From NCBI GenBank assembly GCA_008694505.1, contig VZDJ01000116.1:16020781-16084780 (forward strand): 64,000 nt of DNA, written 5' to 3'. Below are positions 11,899-25,512 of the stretch, piece by piece; the stretch's first letter is position 1, and each line of letters opens with the position of its first letter. Below the pieces are notes generated by a model. It did no database searches, was not told the DNA's origin, and saw only the letters and a list, made by a program, of their open reading frames with translations. The stretch is from Cyanoderma ruficeps. Its lineage: Eukaryota > Chordata > Aves > Passeriformes > Timaliidae. Made by a program: the position numbers and the translations under genes.

Positions 11899-14889
11899 AC
11901 AGCCTGAAAGAATACCAAAAAATGGAGGAAACAGGAAAGAAAACACAAAAAAAGGATGCAGGAAAAGAAGGAGTAAGTTATTATTGGAGACCATTATTGC
12001 TGAAAGCTGTTGGCATGTTTTGTTCAGTTAGGCATCCCTTCCTTATCAATACTCCTCACCACACAGTGTAACAGAACTACTTCTCCCAGCTTATTTACTC
12101 ATACCTTATTGCATGGCATCTCTTCCACTTTCATCACATTGCCTCTCCCTCAGGCCCTCAGAAATAGTGCTTTATTTCCAGTTTTCCAAGGTCAGGCCTG
12201 GGATCCGGCTATCCTCTCCCACAAACAATTCAGTTTACTCACCAAACCCTCCTTCAGGCTGCTGGGTGACACAAAAGCTGCTGGTCAGGTATGAACAGCC
12301 CTAACACCTCCCAGAGCTGCTGGAGCTCTGGGAAAGCTACATGATTGAGCAAGAATCTGGTGGCAGTCCTCAAAGGGACTTTGTGGTGGCTACTTTAACA
12401 TGTGGGTTTATAAATCTGCACTTGCTACATCCTCTTAAAGGATGACAGCATCTCACACAAATCAGGTGTTACCTTAATGACATCGCCATATAAAACGTCA
12501 GATGAATTTATCATCGTGGTGGGCTGACCTTGGCTGACTGCACGTCAGACTGAGAGAACTATCTGTGGTCCTAACAGGAAACAGAAGCCTAGATATTCAT
12601 AAACTCAATTAAGTGATGTGCTGAAATATAGCTGAACTACGTTACGTAAATTTCAAAAAATCCCAAGAAAAAGAAATCATTCATGATTTAAGCAGCTCTA
12701 TAAACTAGCTTTACAAGTGAGTTTATTTTACATTCCTGTCATCTATCACTATTTAATTTTTATATAGAACATATTTTTTATTTTTTCTAGTATACAATGC
12801 CCTGATAAAACTCTTAATGTTTGTGCTAAGGGAAGAACAATTTTGGTGTCTAATCAACTGTTTTGTAAAGTAAAAATTTATACTGCAGGGAAACTATGAC
12901 TCAACAAGAGTTCAAGCAAAACCCCTAAGAAACACTGCCACGTAGTCTTACATACCCGCATTTTAAGAGGTATATAAAAATAATTCCTTGGAATAATAAC
13001 TCTTACATCAAATAAATGTATCTAAATCAGTAGACTATTAAACTGCCCTGGGTCAGGAATGCAGCTACGGTTGACCCTGAGGAACTGGCATTTTATTTAA
13101 TTGTACAAGTGCTTTGCACTAACAACAGGAAAGATGCTTTTAATTCTAAATTGACAGCAAAAGTGATCTGCAAATTATAACTTTCGATTCCGGCCTGCAG
13201 TTGTCTAACACAACTTACTTTCATTCTGTTTCTAATCAATTCTCTCACTTTTAATCACTAGTAATTTTCTCTGCATTTCATTCCCTTTGCTTACATTCCT
13301 ATCCTCTCAATTTCAAGAAGAAATTCCTGGCTTTTGTCATGTTCTGACTGTTTTCTGTTCATGCAACCACTGTAATAATTTTGAAGATGTATTTCCCCTA
13401 AAAAATTTCCCTGGGATTATATTTAACAAAAATACATGCCTTATATTTGTTCCTCCCATTTTGAAACATTTTAATTTTTTGCACCTGAAAAGAAAGACGC
13501 CGTGTTTTGCCCTTTTAAAAGGTGATGGATCCAGTACCTACTCACAAAATGCTTCACAGCACTAGACTGTGAGCTAAATGTTTTTAGACAAAAATTAGAA
13601 ACAGCTGCTTAACATTTTTGTCCAGTAAAATGAATTTTTGAATTATGATTTATGACAATCACTTGCAAACTTCATTCTTACTAAAAAATGTAATTATCGT
13701 ACATTCGTATTATGAAACTTTTAGACACTAGGATAATTAATGTGATATATATAGATATACAGTGTTATTAAAGTCATAATATATTAAATCATATATAAAG
13801 GCAAAAATATCTTGATTATATGAGACATACGGGGAACAAAGATAATGACCATTGTACCAGAAGATACAGTAACATAGAGAACTCTTCAAAGTATTTAAAT
13901 TACATAATATATACAATTCTAATAATGACACAATAACAGTAGTAGTAGTAAATATGTAAACAATAATTAATGATCAAGTCAAATTAGATCTTGTATTTCA
14001 AATATCTCCTGCATCTCTTCATGAAGAAAACTTGCACAGATGAGGCTTCACTAGTCGTTCATAAACTAAGCTTTATATTACTGAACATCAGTAGGGCTAC
14101 ACTTCTCTTATTCTTCCAAAGTTTCCGACAGCATGGCCAACAGAAAATCCATCAATGGAAAAATTACAAAGCACTGTAGCTTTTATTACTCTCTGTTGAT
14201 CTAATAACAAAACTATGTTCTTTTATTTGAAACAAATTTACCACTCAGTATGCAGTTTGTGTTGTGGTACATAAGCCTCTCAATTGCTCTTCTGCAAAAG
14301 CATCTCTCCTTGTGGCTATTTCACTTCAAGAAAATTAAACTTGACCCCGGACCCTGCCATGCCTCCTTCATATTCAAAACCACTAAAATATTTCTCCGTT
14401 TAGGAAACATTTATTAATTGGGAAACAATGCTGTTTCAGAGTGACATTTCCTTTCTAAATTGTCATTTCTTTCAAGTAATCTCAAACCTTTTCAGCTGCA
14501 CACTAGCTCTGTGATGCTGATTTCAATCCTAGGTAATTGTGAATCAAAGTTCTCTATAACTATTTGTACACTAGCAGAATCCAACCATTTTATTAAAAGA
14601 TGCTAGCGAATCTCCCTAAGAGATCTCCTGATATAAAAACGGCTTGCTGAGGAGCAGGTCACTCTGACTTTTCTATTTTGAATTCAATTTCTATTCTGAA
14701 ATTTTGAATTAATCCTTTTCCTGAAAATTTTTACTATAACTCATTTCAACAGATTAGCAACAGTTGGCATAGAGATCCATGCACACATTATTTAGAGATT
14801 CCTCCTTTTCTAGGTTATGTTCATTTAGCCAATATTGAGACATAAAATACTTGTAATATTAATATACAATATACAAGCAGTATCTGTAA

Positions 14890-15495
14890 AGAATTCTGGG
14901 CCACAGCCAGTCAAGTCGCATAAAGCATTCACAAAGTGGCACACAAACATTTCTGAAACAAATGGCAGGACTGGACAATCTCTTCTTCAAATCAATTGCC
15001 CTGAATGGCAGAAATAATTTCCAACACTTTCAAGTACTCAAAGCATATCAAACTCAGAAAGGACTTAATGCCTGGCAGAGCCACGACAATACACACCGGT
15101 CACCCGGAGCACAGCAGAGAAAGTGTTGGCCTGAGTCCAAAAAAGCACTTAGACCAACTAAAGTAAAACTTGAGTGGAGCATTGGTACTAAGTCCAGAGT
15201 GCAATTCCCAGCCCCCACTTCACGTCCTACGTGTCTGAATGGCTGCAGCTACTTCAGCCTCCACTTTTCAACTCTCCAAACTTCAGAAAGGTTCCTGGGA
15301 ATGCCCAACACCTCAGAGCTTGGTGACACACAAAAGCCCTTTTGGGATTCTCCAGGAAGACCTGCAGACACCACGGCTCTCTGCGGGGCCAGGCAGGCTA
15401 AGAAGATGCCATCAGCAAAGCCACAAAAGCAAAGCACAGCCCAGCATCCAAGGGAATGGCGAAATATTGTCTTCCATCATTCCTGCAAGAACTAA
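14890..15495 (+). other. 201-codon open frame, probably composition-driven
   Basis: This frame is open from after a TAA at 14887 to the stop at 15493; the first ATG is at 14962 (177 residues). The product has no recognised motif, is rich in Ser, Gln, Lys and Pro, and has low-complexity ends. The segment 15060-15480 is clearly more G+C-rich than its flanks, and other frames on both strands are open over the same bases. That argues for a shortage of stop codons rather than selection for coding. I do not call it a gene. Confidence 0.25.
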
Positions 15496-18400
15496 TTACA
15501 GCTGGAGAAATAGAAGACACTGTTTTGGTACCATCCTGTCCCAGAAGGGATAGATAACTACATTCGAAACACACAGGAGCCAAAGAAACTGGCTGAGGTC
15601 TCTGTTCCATCAAACAGTATTTTTATATTTTATCAAACAATTGTTTACAGCAAAACCCATTATCTCCTTGTTGAAGAAATACCCTTGGCAGTTGTCTGCT
15701 TCTGTTCTTTTCTTTCTGGCCCCATAAATCTTCAACACTTGAATACATATTGGCACAGCTCCACTTCAACAAGATCTACATCCTGGTTAAGGCTTTCCCA
15801 CAGAGGCAAGTGAATGTGTGATGTGCTCAGGCTGAAGAGGCTGAACATGAGTCCTTCTCTTCCAAAGCAGATACTCCAGCCAGCAGGCCAGTATAGAAAG
15901 CACAGTTACTTTCTTCTATGACCACATTTCAAATAAAATATGTTATTATCAGTTATGCCTATAAAGAGGAATGGTTTCAGTAGAAGTATTAGGTTGCAAA
16001 TCCCATCCCCAGGAAAAAAAAAAGTCAGGCTTCAGCACTTCTGAAATGCTCAATGCCTGTTCAGTCCCTCAACCATGACGGCTGGTTTGGACTCTCTTCT
16101 TGCAGGGACTAATTCTCCCTGTTCACTGTATACAGAGCTTCGGCCCCCAAAGAATAGTGGAGAATTAAATTTTGAAACCAAGTATCTGTTCTACGCATGA
16201 CAGTGGTGAGAAGCACTGAATCTACTATATCTGGTTGCTGATGGGAGTCTTAGCAACTTCCTCATCTAGCAAGCTGCTAAATTTTCTGTTTAAGGGCTGT
16301 ATGTATTATTTACTACCCATTTGGCTGGGGTTTAGTTTGTTTTTAGCCGTTTTCAGATGGTTTGAAATAGGCCAAGACAAGAATCAACTTTCTCTTCAAT
16401 CCATCAAGAAAACCCAAGCAAGACAGGAGTGGGAAAGCAGAGCAGAGAGCATAATTAATGTGACACTTTCTCCCTTCCAACACAGAGAGCTAAGGTTCAT
16501 GTTTGAGATTGCAACTCCGATTTCTAAGTAACGGCACAGTGCAATACCCATAAGAAACACTGCAGGCAATACTTCAAAAACCAATTTATAATTTCATAAA
16601 GACACAGAACATGAGGCTAAATATAATTTTGCATTTCTTTTTCCTTATAGAGCATTTTTAAAAGGGTTAATTCTGAAGAACAGCGTTTTCCTCTGGAACA
16701 ATATACACTGCGCACATATTCCACTCTTATCCCTTCTCCTCTGCTGATAAGTGGTGGGAAAGGGCAACTCAGAAAAAATGTCATCCCATATCTGTCTCCC
16801 ACTCAGCACACACTAACCCAATTCTCAAAAACCTCATCAGTGTTCAGCTCATTAAATTCAACTGAAGGATGAGAACGAAGCTGCAGCACTAACTGTGCAC
16901 AGTTTGTGTTTACCAGCAAGAACACTGTATGCAGTGTTGCTTACAACGTACCCTGTAGTAGGAAGCATTCTTGTTGGCAGCTTTGACAATTTATCTATTC
17001 ATATCAAAGTGAAAGAGAGGCTGCTTTAAAACTGGTGCTCCTTGCCCTAATGGGAAAAGAAGAATACTAAAAACTATTACAGTGAAATCTCTGTTGCCAT
17101 CAAAAAGTCGTTGATTCAACAGACAAACAACCTAGTGTTAATGATTTAACAAAACATTTTTCACACAGATTACATGCTCATCCATCAATATATAGTATTT
17201 TTCACATCAAGAAACTAAAGACAATTTGTTTTTAAAATGTCAATTGTGAAAAATTGTGTGAAAATCAAATACAATGCTGAAGTAATTATGCTCTCACCTA
17301 AGCAATGAAATTAAGAACACAAAGAAAAGAAATGCTGCCATTGTTTGGACACAGACTCATTAACAACAGGACTGTCCTAAAAGGAAAACAGCCTTGCTGT
17401 GAAATTTTTTCAGCAGTTTTTTGATTTGAAAAGATGTATATTAAGGCAAGCACATAGGCCTGGATTTCATCACGCGCTTGTCTCTGTTTTGAGCACAAGA
17501 GAGAGAAGGTAAAAGGCTGATTTTGACTTTGTGAAAGTAACTACACGAACACATTCCTGCCAAATGGTGTATGAAATAAGAGAAACATTACACAGTATTT
17601 CAATCGTCCTAAACTCAAGCAAAATAGAATTCATACAATAATCAAAAGTGTACAGAGCAGTTAACACTCTTTCACTTACTTTGAAAATAAGATTTTCAGC
17701 TCAAGAAAAGTATGTTAAAAATACCTTGATTTTTTTGTCAGCATACTAAAAAAACCCCATATGCAGACATCTACTGCACAGAGGACCAAAAAAATGAGAA
17801 ATTTAGTTCCCTCTCTGACTGCAAGCCTCAAAAAACACATTCACCACGTATGTTGAAAATTTTTTAAAAAGTGGATTTATAAACACATGTTAATAAAACT
17901 AGCCTCAAATATAAGCTCAATATTATTTTAGCATTATATTGACACTCTCCTGACAACTTACAACATACTATACAGTTTTCAAGAAATTGAAATGTAAATT
18001 ATTTATCAAAACATGGATAGTCAGCAAAGAAAGTGATAATGGAATTTTTTATGCAGGCTTCAAAACTATTTTGCAGATAAAGTCAAAATCTACAAGTTAA
18101 AAATCTAGCAAAAACCATCATCATTAGACAAATTTAAGAGTTTTAGCTGCAATCACGTATGTATTTCTCCATAATTGATGATGACAACACACTTGCTTTT
18201 TTATGCATGAAATAGAAAATTTATTGTGTATTTCACTATTCATTTTATTGCTTTTAAGTGTTGGCTTGTTGAATCCTGCTATTAAATAATGTGAGTGTTG
18301 GGCATGTTGACAGTAGACAGGTAGGGTTTTTTGGCTTTGTTTGGAATGAAGGCTCCTCTTGTGTTGAGTTGAACTAAATATTGTCACAACTCTATGCAAT

Positions 18401-21400
18401 GTATGGGTGACTGATCCAAAGCCACATTATAGGTAGCATCAATTAAAATTTTTCCCTGACCCATTACCTACAAGTGCAGAGAACAAAAGAAGATTATGTA
18501 ATTCAAATAAGCAATTTTCATATACCAGTGTATTCTGAGAGACTACGTACTGAACTGTGCACCCATTTCAGCAGGGTATTTGAATTGTTTCACGGCAAGC
18601 TATTAGAATTTAAACATTTCGTCTCTGAGATTAATTTGCCACTTTTGTAATTTGACTGTATCTTCACTGTTGGAGTTTGTCAGAAGTTATAGTACTGCAA
18701 TTCATCTAGGAATTCAGTCAACATTTGGAGTACTTTGTTATTCTTGATTGGTGAACAGGCCGGGGTAGGACAGTCTGTACATGTTAACTATCTACAACCA
18801 CAGGGTTCTAGAACCACTAGCCATGACCAAGTACTGTTACGTTCCACTAAGCTGCTAAATATGACCATTTACATGTTAAATAAAATACAGAAGCCGATAT
18901 CCAGGGTTGCATCAACTAGAACCAAAAGTATTCTTGTACTTTGTGTGTTTTTGGCTGAATGACTTGTTTCCAGGAACAACAACAAAAGTAAATACAGAAA
19001 ACTCCAGAAGGCCCCAGTCAAGGCTCGAGCTCTTTTTGCTATGCAAATAAATTTTTTCCTGTTCTGGATATATACAGAATGACAGGTCATCAGCTCACCC
19101 ATATACAGCCATTTGCAGGATCAGCTACAGATGTTATGTTCCCTGCCCTAAAGAGAACAGAATAAAATTCATCCAAGTTTTGTCACTGACCTCTGAGGGA
19201 CCAGAATGAAGTCAAAGAAATTCTTTTCTTACAATTGTTTCAAACATAACAGAAATACAAAGTAGAAGCTGAAACAAAACTTAAATAAAACATGATTTAC
19301 AAAAATGAAAGTGTCCCAGATTGCCCTGAAGCTGGAGTTCATTGTAAGCTAATTCTATAAACTGTGAGCATTTCTCTGGGCACAGTCTCTTTATGATACT
19401 GGTTACATCAAAAACCTCCTTCCCAACTAATCTGCTCATTCTGACTTAATTAATGTATATGTGACAACAGCGCTAAGGATCTGCACAAGATTTATAGGCT
19501 ACCACAGTGCAAACTCATTCCAGCAGAGTCTTAATTACTTTCAGAAAAATGGGGAATGTGATGACCATGTTTATTGTTATAACCTTTTTTTCTTTTGAAC
19601 TAATCAACCACAGCTTAAATAACTCCCTGGGAAGACAAAACATTCATAAAAGCTCTATAGGACAGTAATACCTGATGGAAATATCAGAAATCTGCAGCTT
19701 TTTGAATAGCAGAAAAAGGCTGTCCCATTGCTAAAAAAACCCCACCAAAATAAAAACTCAATAACCCAAAACCTGGCACAGGCCAACATTTCTGGCATTT
19801 ATAAATGTCCGCTGTGTCACCCAGAAAACAGATAACTACTGTGCACTGTATTAAGATTCTTAGTCCAGCTGGTCCGTTTTTTTCTAAGGTTTAAAAACCA
19901 TTTCAAAAAATACAAAGTATTTTTAATGGATTTCAATGGTCTCTTTCTTCTTTTGCATAAAATCACTCAGAAAAAGGATGTTTTCTTAAAAACAATCTGC
20001 TATCCAGGTCCACCCTCCCAGGCATGTCCCTTGGAGCTGTTCCCAAACCTTCCCCAAAGCAATAGCGTTTCAGCAACTGGAATGACAACTTCTTTTTAAT
20101 TGTTTGAGATCCTGCAGGCTTCTATCTGAGAACAAAGCGTGCACATAAAGCACATTCTATGGCCATGATTCAAGTTCTTTTGAAAATAAATGATATATTG
20201 AAACAATGCTGTTACATAAAGCAGTCTGACAGTGGATGCTCAGCATTACACCAAATCACGGCCAAGTTCAATTCCCACCCTTGCAACTGGACATACACGA
20301 AGCACAACAAAACTTACATAAAACAGCTTTGCATTATGTGGAACCTAAAGCATTTGGTTGAAGTCCGAAGGGACTTTACCATGAAGAAAAGATAAAAGTT
20401 GATTTAGTGACAAACAAATAATGAAACCAACACAGAAGTCTACTTGATGGTTTGGCAGGGATACATTTTCATCTTACAAGAACATGGGAATATCTAATGA
20501 AGTACAAAAGGAATATGTTTAAAGCTGTCAGAAGGAAGTCCTCTAACACAATATGCAATTAACCTACAGTCTCATTACTGGAATGTATCACTAAGGTCAA
20601 GAGCTTAGTAAGATTCACTAAAAGAATTAGGAATTATATGCCTCATGAGGACATCCACATATATAACAGGCTGGGTTCCTGAAGACACATTTTAAGAAAA
20701 GAAAGGGGTTTTGATGACTGATTACTCTTTTCTAAAGATTTGATAATTTTACTATATATCTGAGCTAAAATATGACTCAACAACAAGAGTAACAGTGCCA
20801 CTGACTTCAGTAGAGTAGGATGCTCACCTCAGGTACTAGCAAGGGGCAAAATATTGGAGAAATTGCACAAATACTTTGATTTACAGCACGATGACATAAA
20901 TTCTTCTAATTAAACCAGTAAAAGCCACAACGCAAATACTTTCAGAGCACTTTAAAGCAGCCTAACTGCATGTAACTTTGTTACTAATTTAGAGAATTAA
21001 GCTAAGCAAATTTAAACAATCTGTAAATTAAGTCTGTGTATTTGGAAAGACAGTATTTTTCCTTTCAGCCCTTCAACAACAGCACTGAAGCATAACTCTT
21101 CCCTCTTTTGCTCATTCTTAGTTCTTATATCTATCAACCTATCATCTATTAATACTTTTTACACATCAATTGGCTCAGCTATAATGTAAACTTGATGACA
21201 AATGATTTTGTAATTTAAAGCAAGGGTTTGGGCTGTTCTCTTTTTCCGAGTCGGCACTCATTTCCCAGCCAATATAGAGAATATCACATTTATTAAATTA
21301 AGCCTTGGACTTTCAGAAGACTTCACAAAAGGATGTGTTTGTAATCTTCACTGTTTATTTTACTATGAAACCAACACATTCAGCAATAAGTCAGATTTAT

Positions 21401-23538
21401 TGTGAAAATAAACACATTAGGACCTTATAAATAGCTGTTAGAAAAGTTCCGTATGGTCTGCCAAAAGCCCCAAATGATTGGTTCATGAACTTTTCCTCTG
21501 TATGCTCTAATGGCTTGAAAAAATTGTTTATTTTTGACTGGTTATGAATAGATGAGGATTATATTTCATCTACAGTCTCCATTAAAGTATCAGGATTTAG
21601 AAAACTTCCAAACTTTTCAGAAACTCCCATTAAAAAAAAATAAACTGTTGACAGCAGATATACATAATGGAATGGCAAAGCGGAGTGTTATTTTAAAGCT
21701 GCATTTACACTATGAGTTTCTCAATTTAACTAATTATATCCCCCAAAAAGAAAACAAAAAAAAATCACGGCTCAAAGATTCTGCAAGACTTTACTGGTTT
21801 ATCTAAATGCCTATAGCAATTGCTGCAGCATGAGTTAATGCAAAGAACTGCCTACTCCAGCAAAAAGGTTCTTTCACTGTTCTATACCTGCAAAAAATCC
21901 TTAAAAAGTGCAGGAGGCTTTTGGTGAGAGGTTGGACATACATACACTTACTTGTACACGATCCCTGCATCCTGTGGTATCCAGGGCTCTCCCAAATTAC
22001 CTCCCTGGGAATTATAACACTTTCCCCAGTATCAAGGAGCCAGTGTCAATTTCCAAATCACTCAGATCTTTCCAGATCTCTCCAGCACACAGAGACCAAG
22101 ATGCCACCTCATAAAACCAGGAGGGAGAAGTATTCCTCTAAAATGCAGCCATCTTTCTAAGTATACGGAAAGATCAAAGTCCTCAAAAGAGTATCTGCGA
22201 AATTATGCTCCAGTGTTTCTGTGAGTATGAAACCAGATGTCACTACTTTAATAAAAAGCACATCTGGGTGGACACCATATTAGGGAAACTCTTCTCAGTA
22301 GTGATAACCAATATTGTATTAACAGGAAGGGAAAACATTTCAATTTCATGAAAACTGGAGGCTTGCTATTATTTTTTCATTCAGCACTAATAAAAGAAAT
22401 CAGTTTCTTAGTGGTTTTGAAGGAAATAGGAGAGATGGAGAGCAGCTGAGAGCCCAGCAAGCAGATGTCTTGTGACAGGGAACGGCCGTCATTGCACAAT
22501 ATGGAGCAAACATTTGAATTTAGGAAAATGCCCTGGTCAGTTTTAATTCTCAAAACTGTTCTTTTTTGCAAGTATGAAATAAACACTACTAAAATAAACA
22601 CCTGGTTCAACAAAAAACACTGCCAAGTGCCTTAGTAAGGGTACAGCACTGAGCCCCAGAAAGCCCCTGAGTTCCAGCCACCCCTCTCACTGAAAGCATC
22701 ACCAATGCATTAACACAAAAATTTTCAGCTTTGAATTAGAGAACGTACCCCTCCCCCATTTTTAAAACAAATGTAGAACTCTAATGTCACCTGATATCCA
22801 TCAGAAATTAGATGACATTCCAGCTATGGAAAAAAACATGCAGCAGAATTCCTCTTAAGTGAGCAGAATTACCTCCTTCCAAGTAAAAGTCTTTTCTTTT
22901 TCTTTTCTACAGTTACTTTTACGTGCTACAGCAGATGTGCCACATTTTGTATTAGTTTCTGCTTGAATGAATAATGGAGACATGAGCACTTGTATAAACA
23001 GGGAAAGGTATTTAATGAACATATTGTACATACTAAAGAGGCTGCTTTCTGTTGGAAGCACATAGAATGAATTCTTCCAAGTGCATGAAAATCCCACATT
23101 ATTGATGCATGAGTTTTCTATGAACTGGGCCAAGCATGATCTGTCAACTGCATTTAAAACACTGAAGGAAATGTGAGAATTGGGCATTTTCACATTAAAA
23201 AAAAATAAAATACATATATATAAATACAATGCCTCAGAGAAAACAGAAAATTCTAAAGTGACAATATTATTTTTTCATAATTTTTTCATTAGAGATCATT
23301 TGTCTGTATTTCTATTTTGAAAATTCCGCCTGCTGATCCCACATAAGTGTGCTCCTCTAGAACTGCAATTTGTTTCATTGTGTCCTCATTCATTTTCATT
23401 CTCTTCATGAGCAACAGTGACATTTGAAAAACCAAAAGAAAAGGACAGAGGAGTTGGAACCTCGTATTTACAGCATATTTATAGCATTTGGCATGCTGGA
23501 CACAGTTTTCTGAAAGATATTATTAGATTTGCCAGCAA
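15496..23538. other. Intronic sequence without recognised gene
   Basis: Ordinary A+T-rich intron. Short homopolymer runs and short frames only. No transposon, RNA gene or convincing exon seen. Confidence 0.6.
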
Positions 23539-24002
23539 GCGTCCTGCTGCTTTTTCAGGACCTTGTGGGTTTGATCTACGAAGGCAAACGCTGAGGCTTT
23601 AAAAGCCTGGCTGCAGCCAGAGCCTCGAGTGAGCTCTTTGGCTTCCTACATGTTAGAAGCACTAGAACTACCAGACCAGACGAAACGTCCATCCAGCCAA
23701 GAGTCCTGTAGCCAACAGTGGCCAGTAGTGGGAACTCATAATAAATGCTTATGAGGAACAGTGTGACACCTCCCTCATGCTCTCTCCCACGAGTTGGACG
23801 CACCACGGGTATTTCATCATCATGTAATCCCTGGGAGGAGACAGCGGCGTGGCCTGACACGGGCATCACCCAGACAGAATGCTGACACAGTGGAACAGGG
23901 CAGGCTGAGGCAGTGCAGGGCTGCTTTGACTTTTGTCAGGCGCCCTGGGAGGTCAGAAGTGTGGCAGCTGCCAAAGTAGGTACAAGCGACATTGCCCCAC
24001 CG
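23539..24002. other. CpG-elevated patch within the large intron
   Basis: I count about 15 CpG dinucleotides in these 464 bp (for example at 23539, 23579, 23685-23690, 23790-23806, 23845 and 23941), while neighbouring kilobases have very few. The patch is also more G+C-rich than its flanks and includes the old repeat fragment at 23665-23800. Open frames on both strands here are explained by the lower A+T content. It could be an intronic regulatory element or a young insertion that has kept its CpGs. Confidence 0.5.
23665..23800 (+). repeat. Old interspersed-repeat fragment of an amniote type (family not assigned)
   Basis: The stretch contains gtccatccagcc, gagtcctgtagccaacagtg, gccagtag, aaatgctta, gaggaacagtgtgaca and tgctctctccca in order. 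These match a dispersed amniote repeat I recall, which reads roughly as ggtccatctagcccagtatc, then cctgtctccaacagtggcca, then agatgctt. I cannot name its family with confidence. It is heavily diverged, probably ancient, and sits inside a CpG-elevated patch. Confidence 0.6.
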
Positions 24003-24901
24003 CAATGCTCATCAGCATTTCAGACATCCCATGAACATGAAGCTGCAAAAGGAGATTCTCCAGCTCTCAGGTACCAGATTCATAGATAAGAGAGGCTTTA
24101 TCAGTTTTGAAGAAGGCATTTTTTGCAACCTACCAAGGTTTGGTAGCAAGGGCTACCAAAAACAGTGACCTAAATTTGACCCAGTAGTTTGACACCAGCA
24201 AACCAAACACCAGGTGTTGACATATTTTGGTGACAATCGCGTCTGGATTTCAACCATAGTGAAAAGTGAGGAAATATTCAAATTGGTTGATGCCCACAGT
24301 CTGAACAAGATTCCTCAAACGTCTGCTTGCAGAGAGTACAAATACTTTGATTATTTAGAAATAATGCCATTTACTATTATGACAATCTCTCTTCATACAG
24401 GAAAGGTATTTCCTCCATCTGTGGCCTTTAATGCACAGCTTTTTCCAAAGGAAAGATGGAGACAGCGATGCACTCGCATTCTCATTTAGGAAACTGACAC
24501 CTACTTCCGATATGTAAGATCTCAATTGTCACCAACCTTCCAAATATTCTCCTCAGCCAGGTATTTTTTCTCCTCCTTATGGACTTCCTAAATCCCTGAC
24601 ACTGAAGTTATCCACTCCAGAATTAAGCAACTCTTCATCAAATTAAAAATAAATTAGTCACACCTATATTTGTGATGTATCCAACACCATTTCCTGACTT
24701 GCACAAACTGAAGTCTTAAATTGCCTCTATTGTGCAAAAGAGTAACTATAGAACCAGAAAAAAAGCTCAGAAATAATTGTTAATATTTTACTGCCTTATT
24801 ATATTACGAAGTACATGACATGCACATTAATCTTATAGCAGATTCTCCACCAACTGGCTGAACAGCTCTGTATTTCATTAATATAGTGAAAAATCCCTAT
24901 T

Positions 24902-25260
24902 TCATAGAATGGTTTGGGTTGAAAAGGATCCTAAAGATTCTCTCATTCCAACCACCCTGCCATGAGCAGGGACATCCATCACTAGACCAGGTTGCTCAAA
25001 GCCCCATCCAACCTGGCCTTGAATGTTTTCAGAGATGGGGCATCCAACACATCTGGGCAACCTGTGCCAGTGCCTCACCAGCCACATAATGAAGAATTTC
25101 CTCCTTTTGTATAATCTACCCTCTTTAAGTTTAAAGCCATTTTCCTATGATCTATCACTACATGCCCTTGTAAGAATTCCCTCTCCAGCTTTCTTGCATG
25201 TCCCTTTAGGTACTGGAAGATCCTCTAAGAACTCTCAGGAGCCTTCTCTTTTCCAGGCTT
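24902..25260 (-). mobile_element. CR1 LINE, 5'-truncated 3'-end fragment
   Basis: The plus strand begins tcatagaatggtttgggttg, the reverse complement of the characteristic CR1 3' terminus. It continues with the standard 3'-end phrases: ccctgccatgagcagggaca, ctagaccaggttgctcaaag, ccatccaacctggccttgaa, ctgggcaacctgtgccagtg, tttaaagccattttcctatg and actacatgcccttgtaagaa. The element is therefore inserted in minus orientation, in the sense direction of the gene, with its 3' end at 24902 and its truncation near ttttccaggct (25260). CR1 elements lack target-site duplications and none is seen. Only 3'-UTR-proximal sequence is present, with no reverse transcriptase, so it cannot move. Divergence from the consensus I remember is moderate. 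This element is the main evidence that the genome is avian. Confidence 0.95.
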
Positions 25261-25480
25261 TCATTTTAAGTCTTTAAAGGAAGTTATTAGAATTTTTCAT
25301 TTGGTAGGGTTTGTTTTTTGGGTTTTTGTAAGCTGAAAAGATTTCATTGCAGAACGTTGAAACTAGCATTAAAACTAGCTCTACTTTGCTGGTTAATACA
25401 AAATTGAAAATATAAGTAAAATTGATAGATTTATCCAAACCATATTCCCATATCCAACACGAATAAGGAAGCACCATCAG

Positions 25481-25512
25481 TGTATGTGTGTGTACATATA
25501 TATATATATATG
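25481..25512. repeat. Compound (TG)n-(TA)n microsatellite
   Basis: The sequence tgtatgtgtgtgtacatata leads into an uninterrupted TA repeat ending at 25511, about 220 bp past the truncated end of the CR1 fragment. Compound repeats like this are often length-polymorphic. Confidence 0.9.

Larger units (their letters stand above)
3656..14889. other. Intronic sequence without recognised gene
   Basis: A+T-rich intron with only short frames. It contains the hairpin at 9612, the palindrome at 11881, the candidate regulatory segment at 8590-8840, a T-rich run near 9921 and a local G+C rise at 9360-9650. I recognise no transposable element. Confidence 0.6.
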
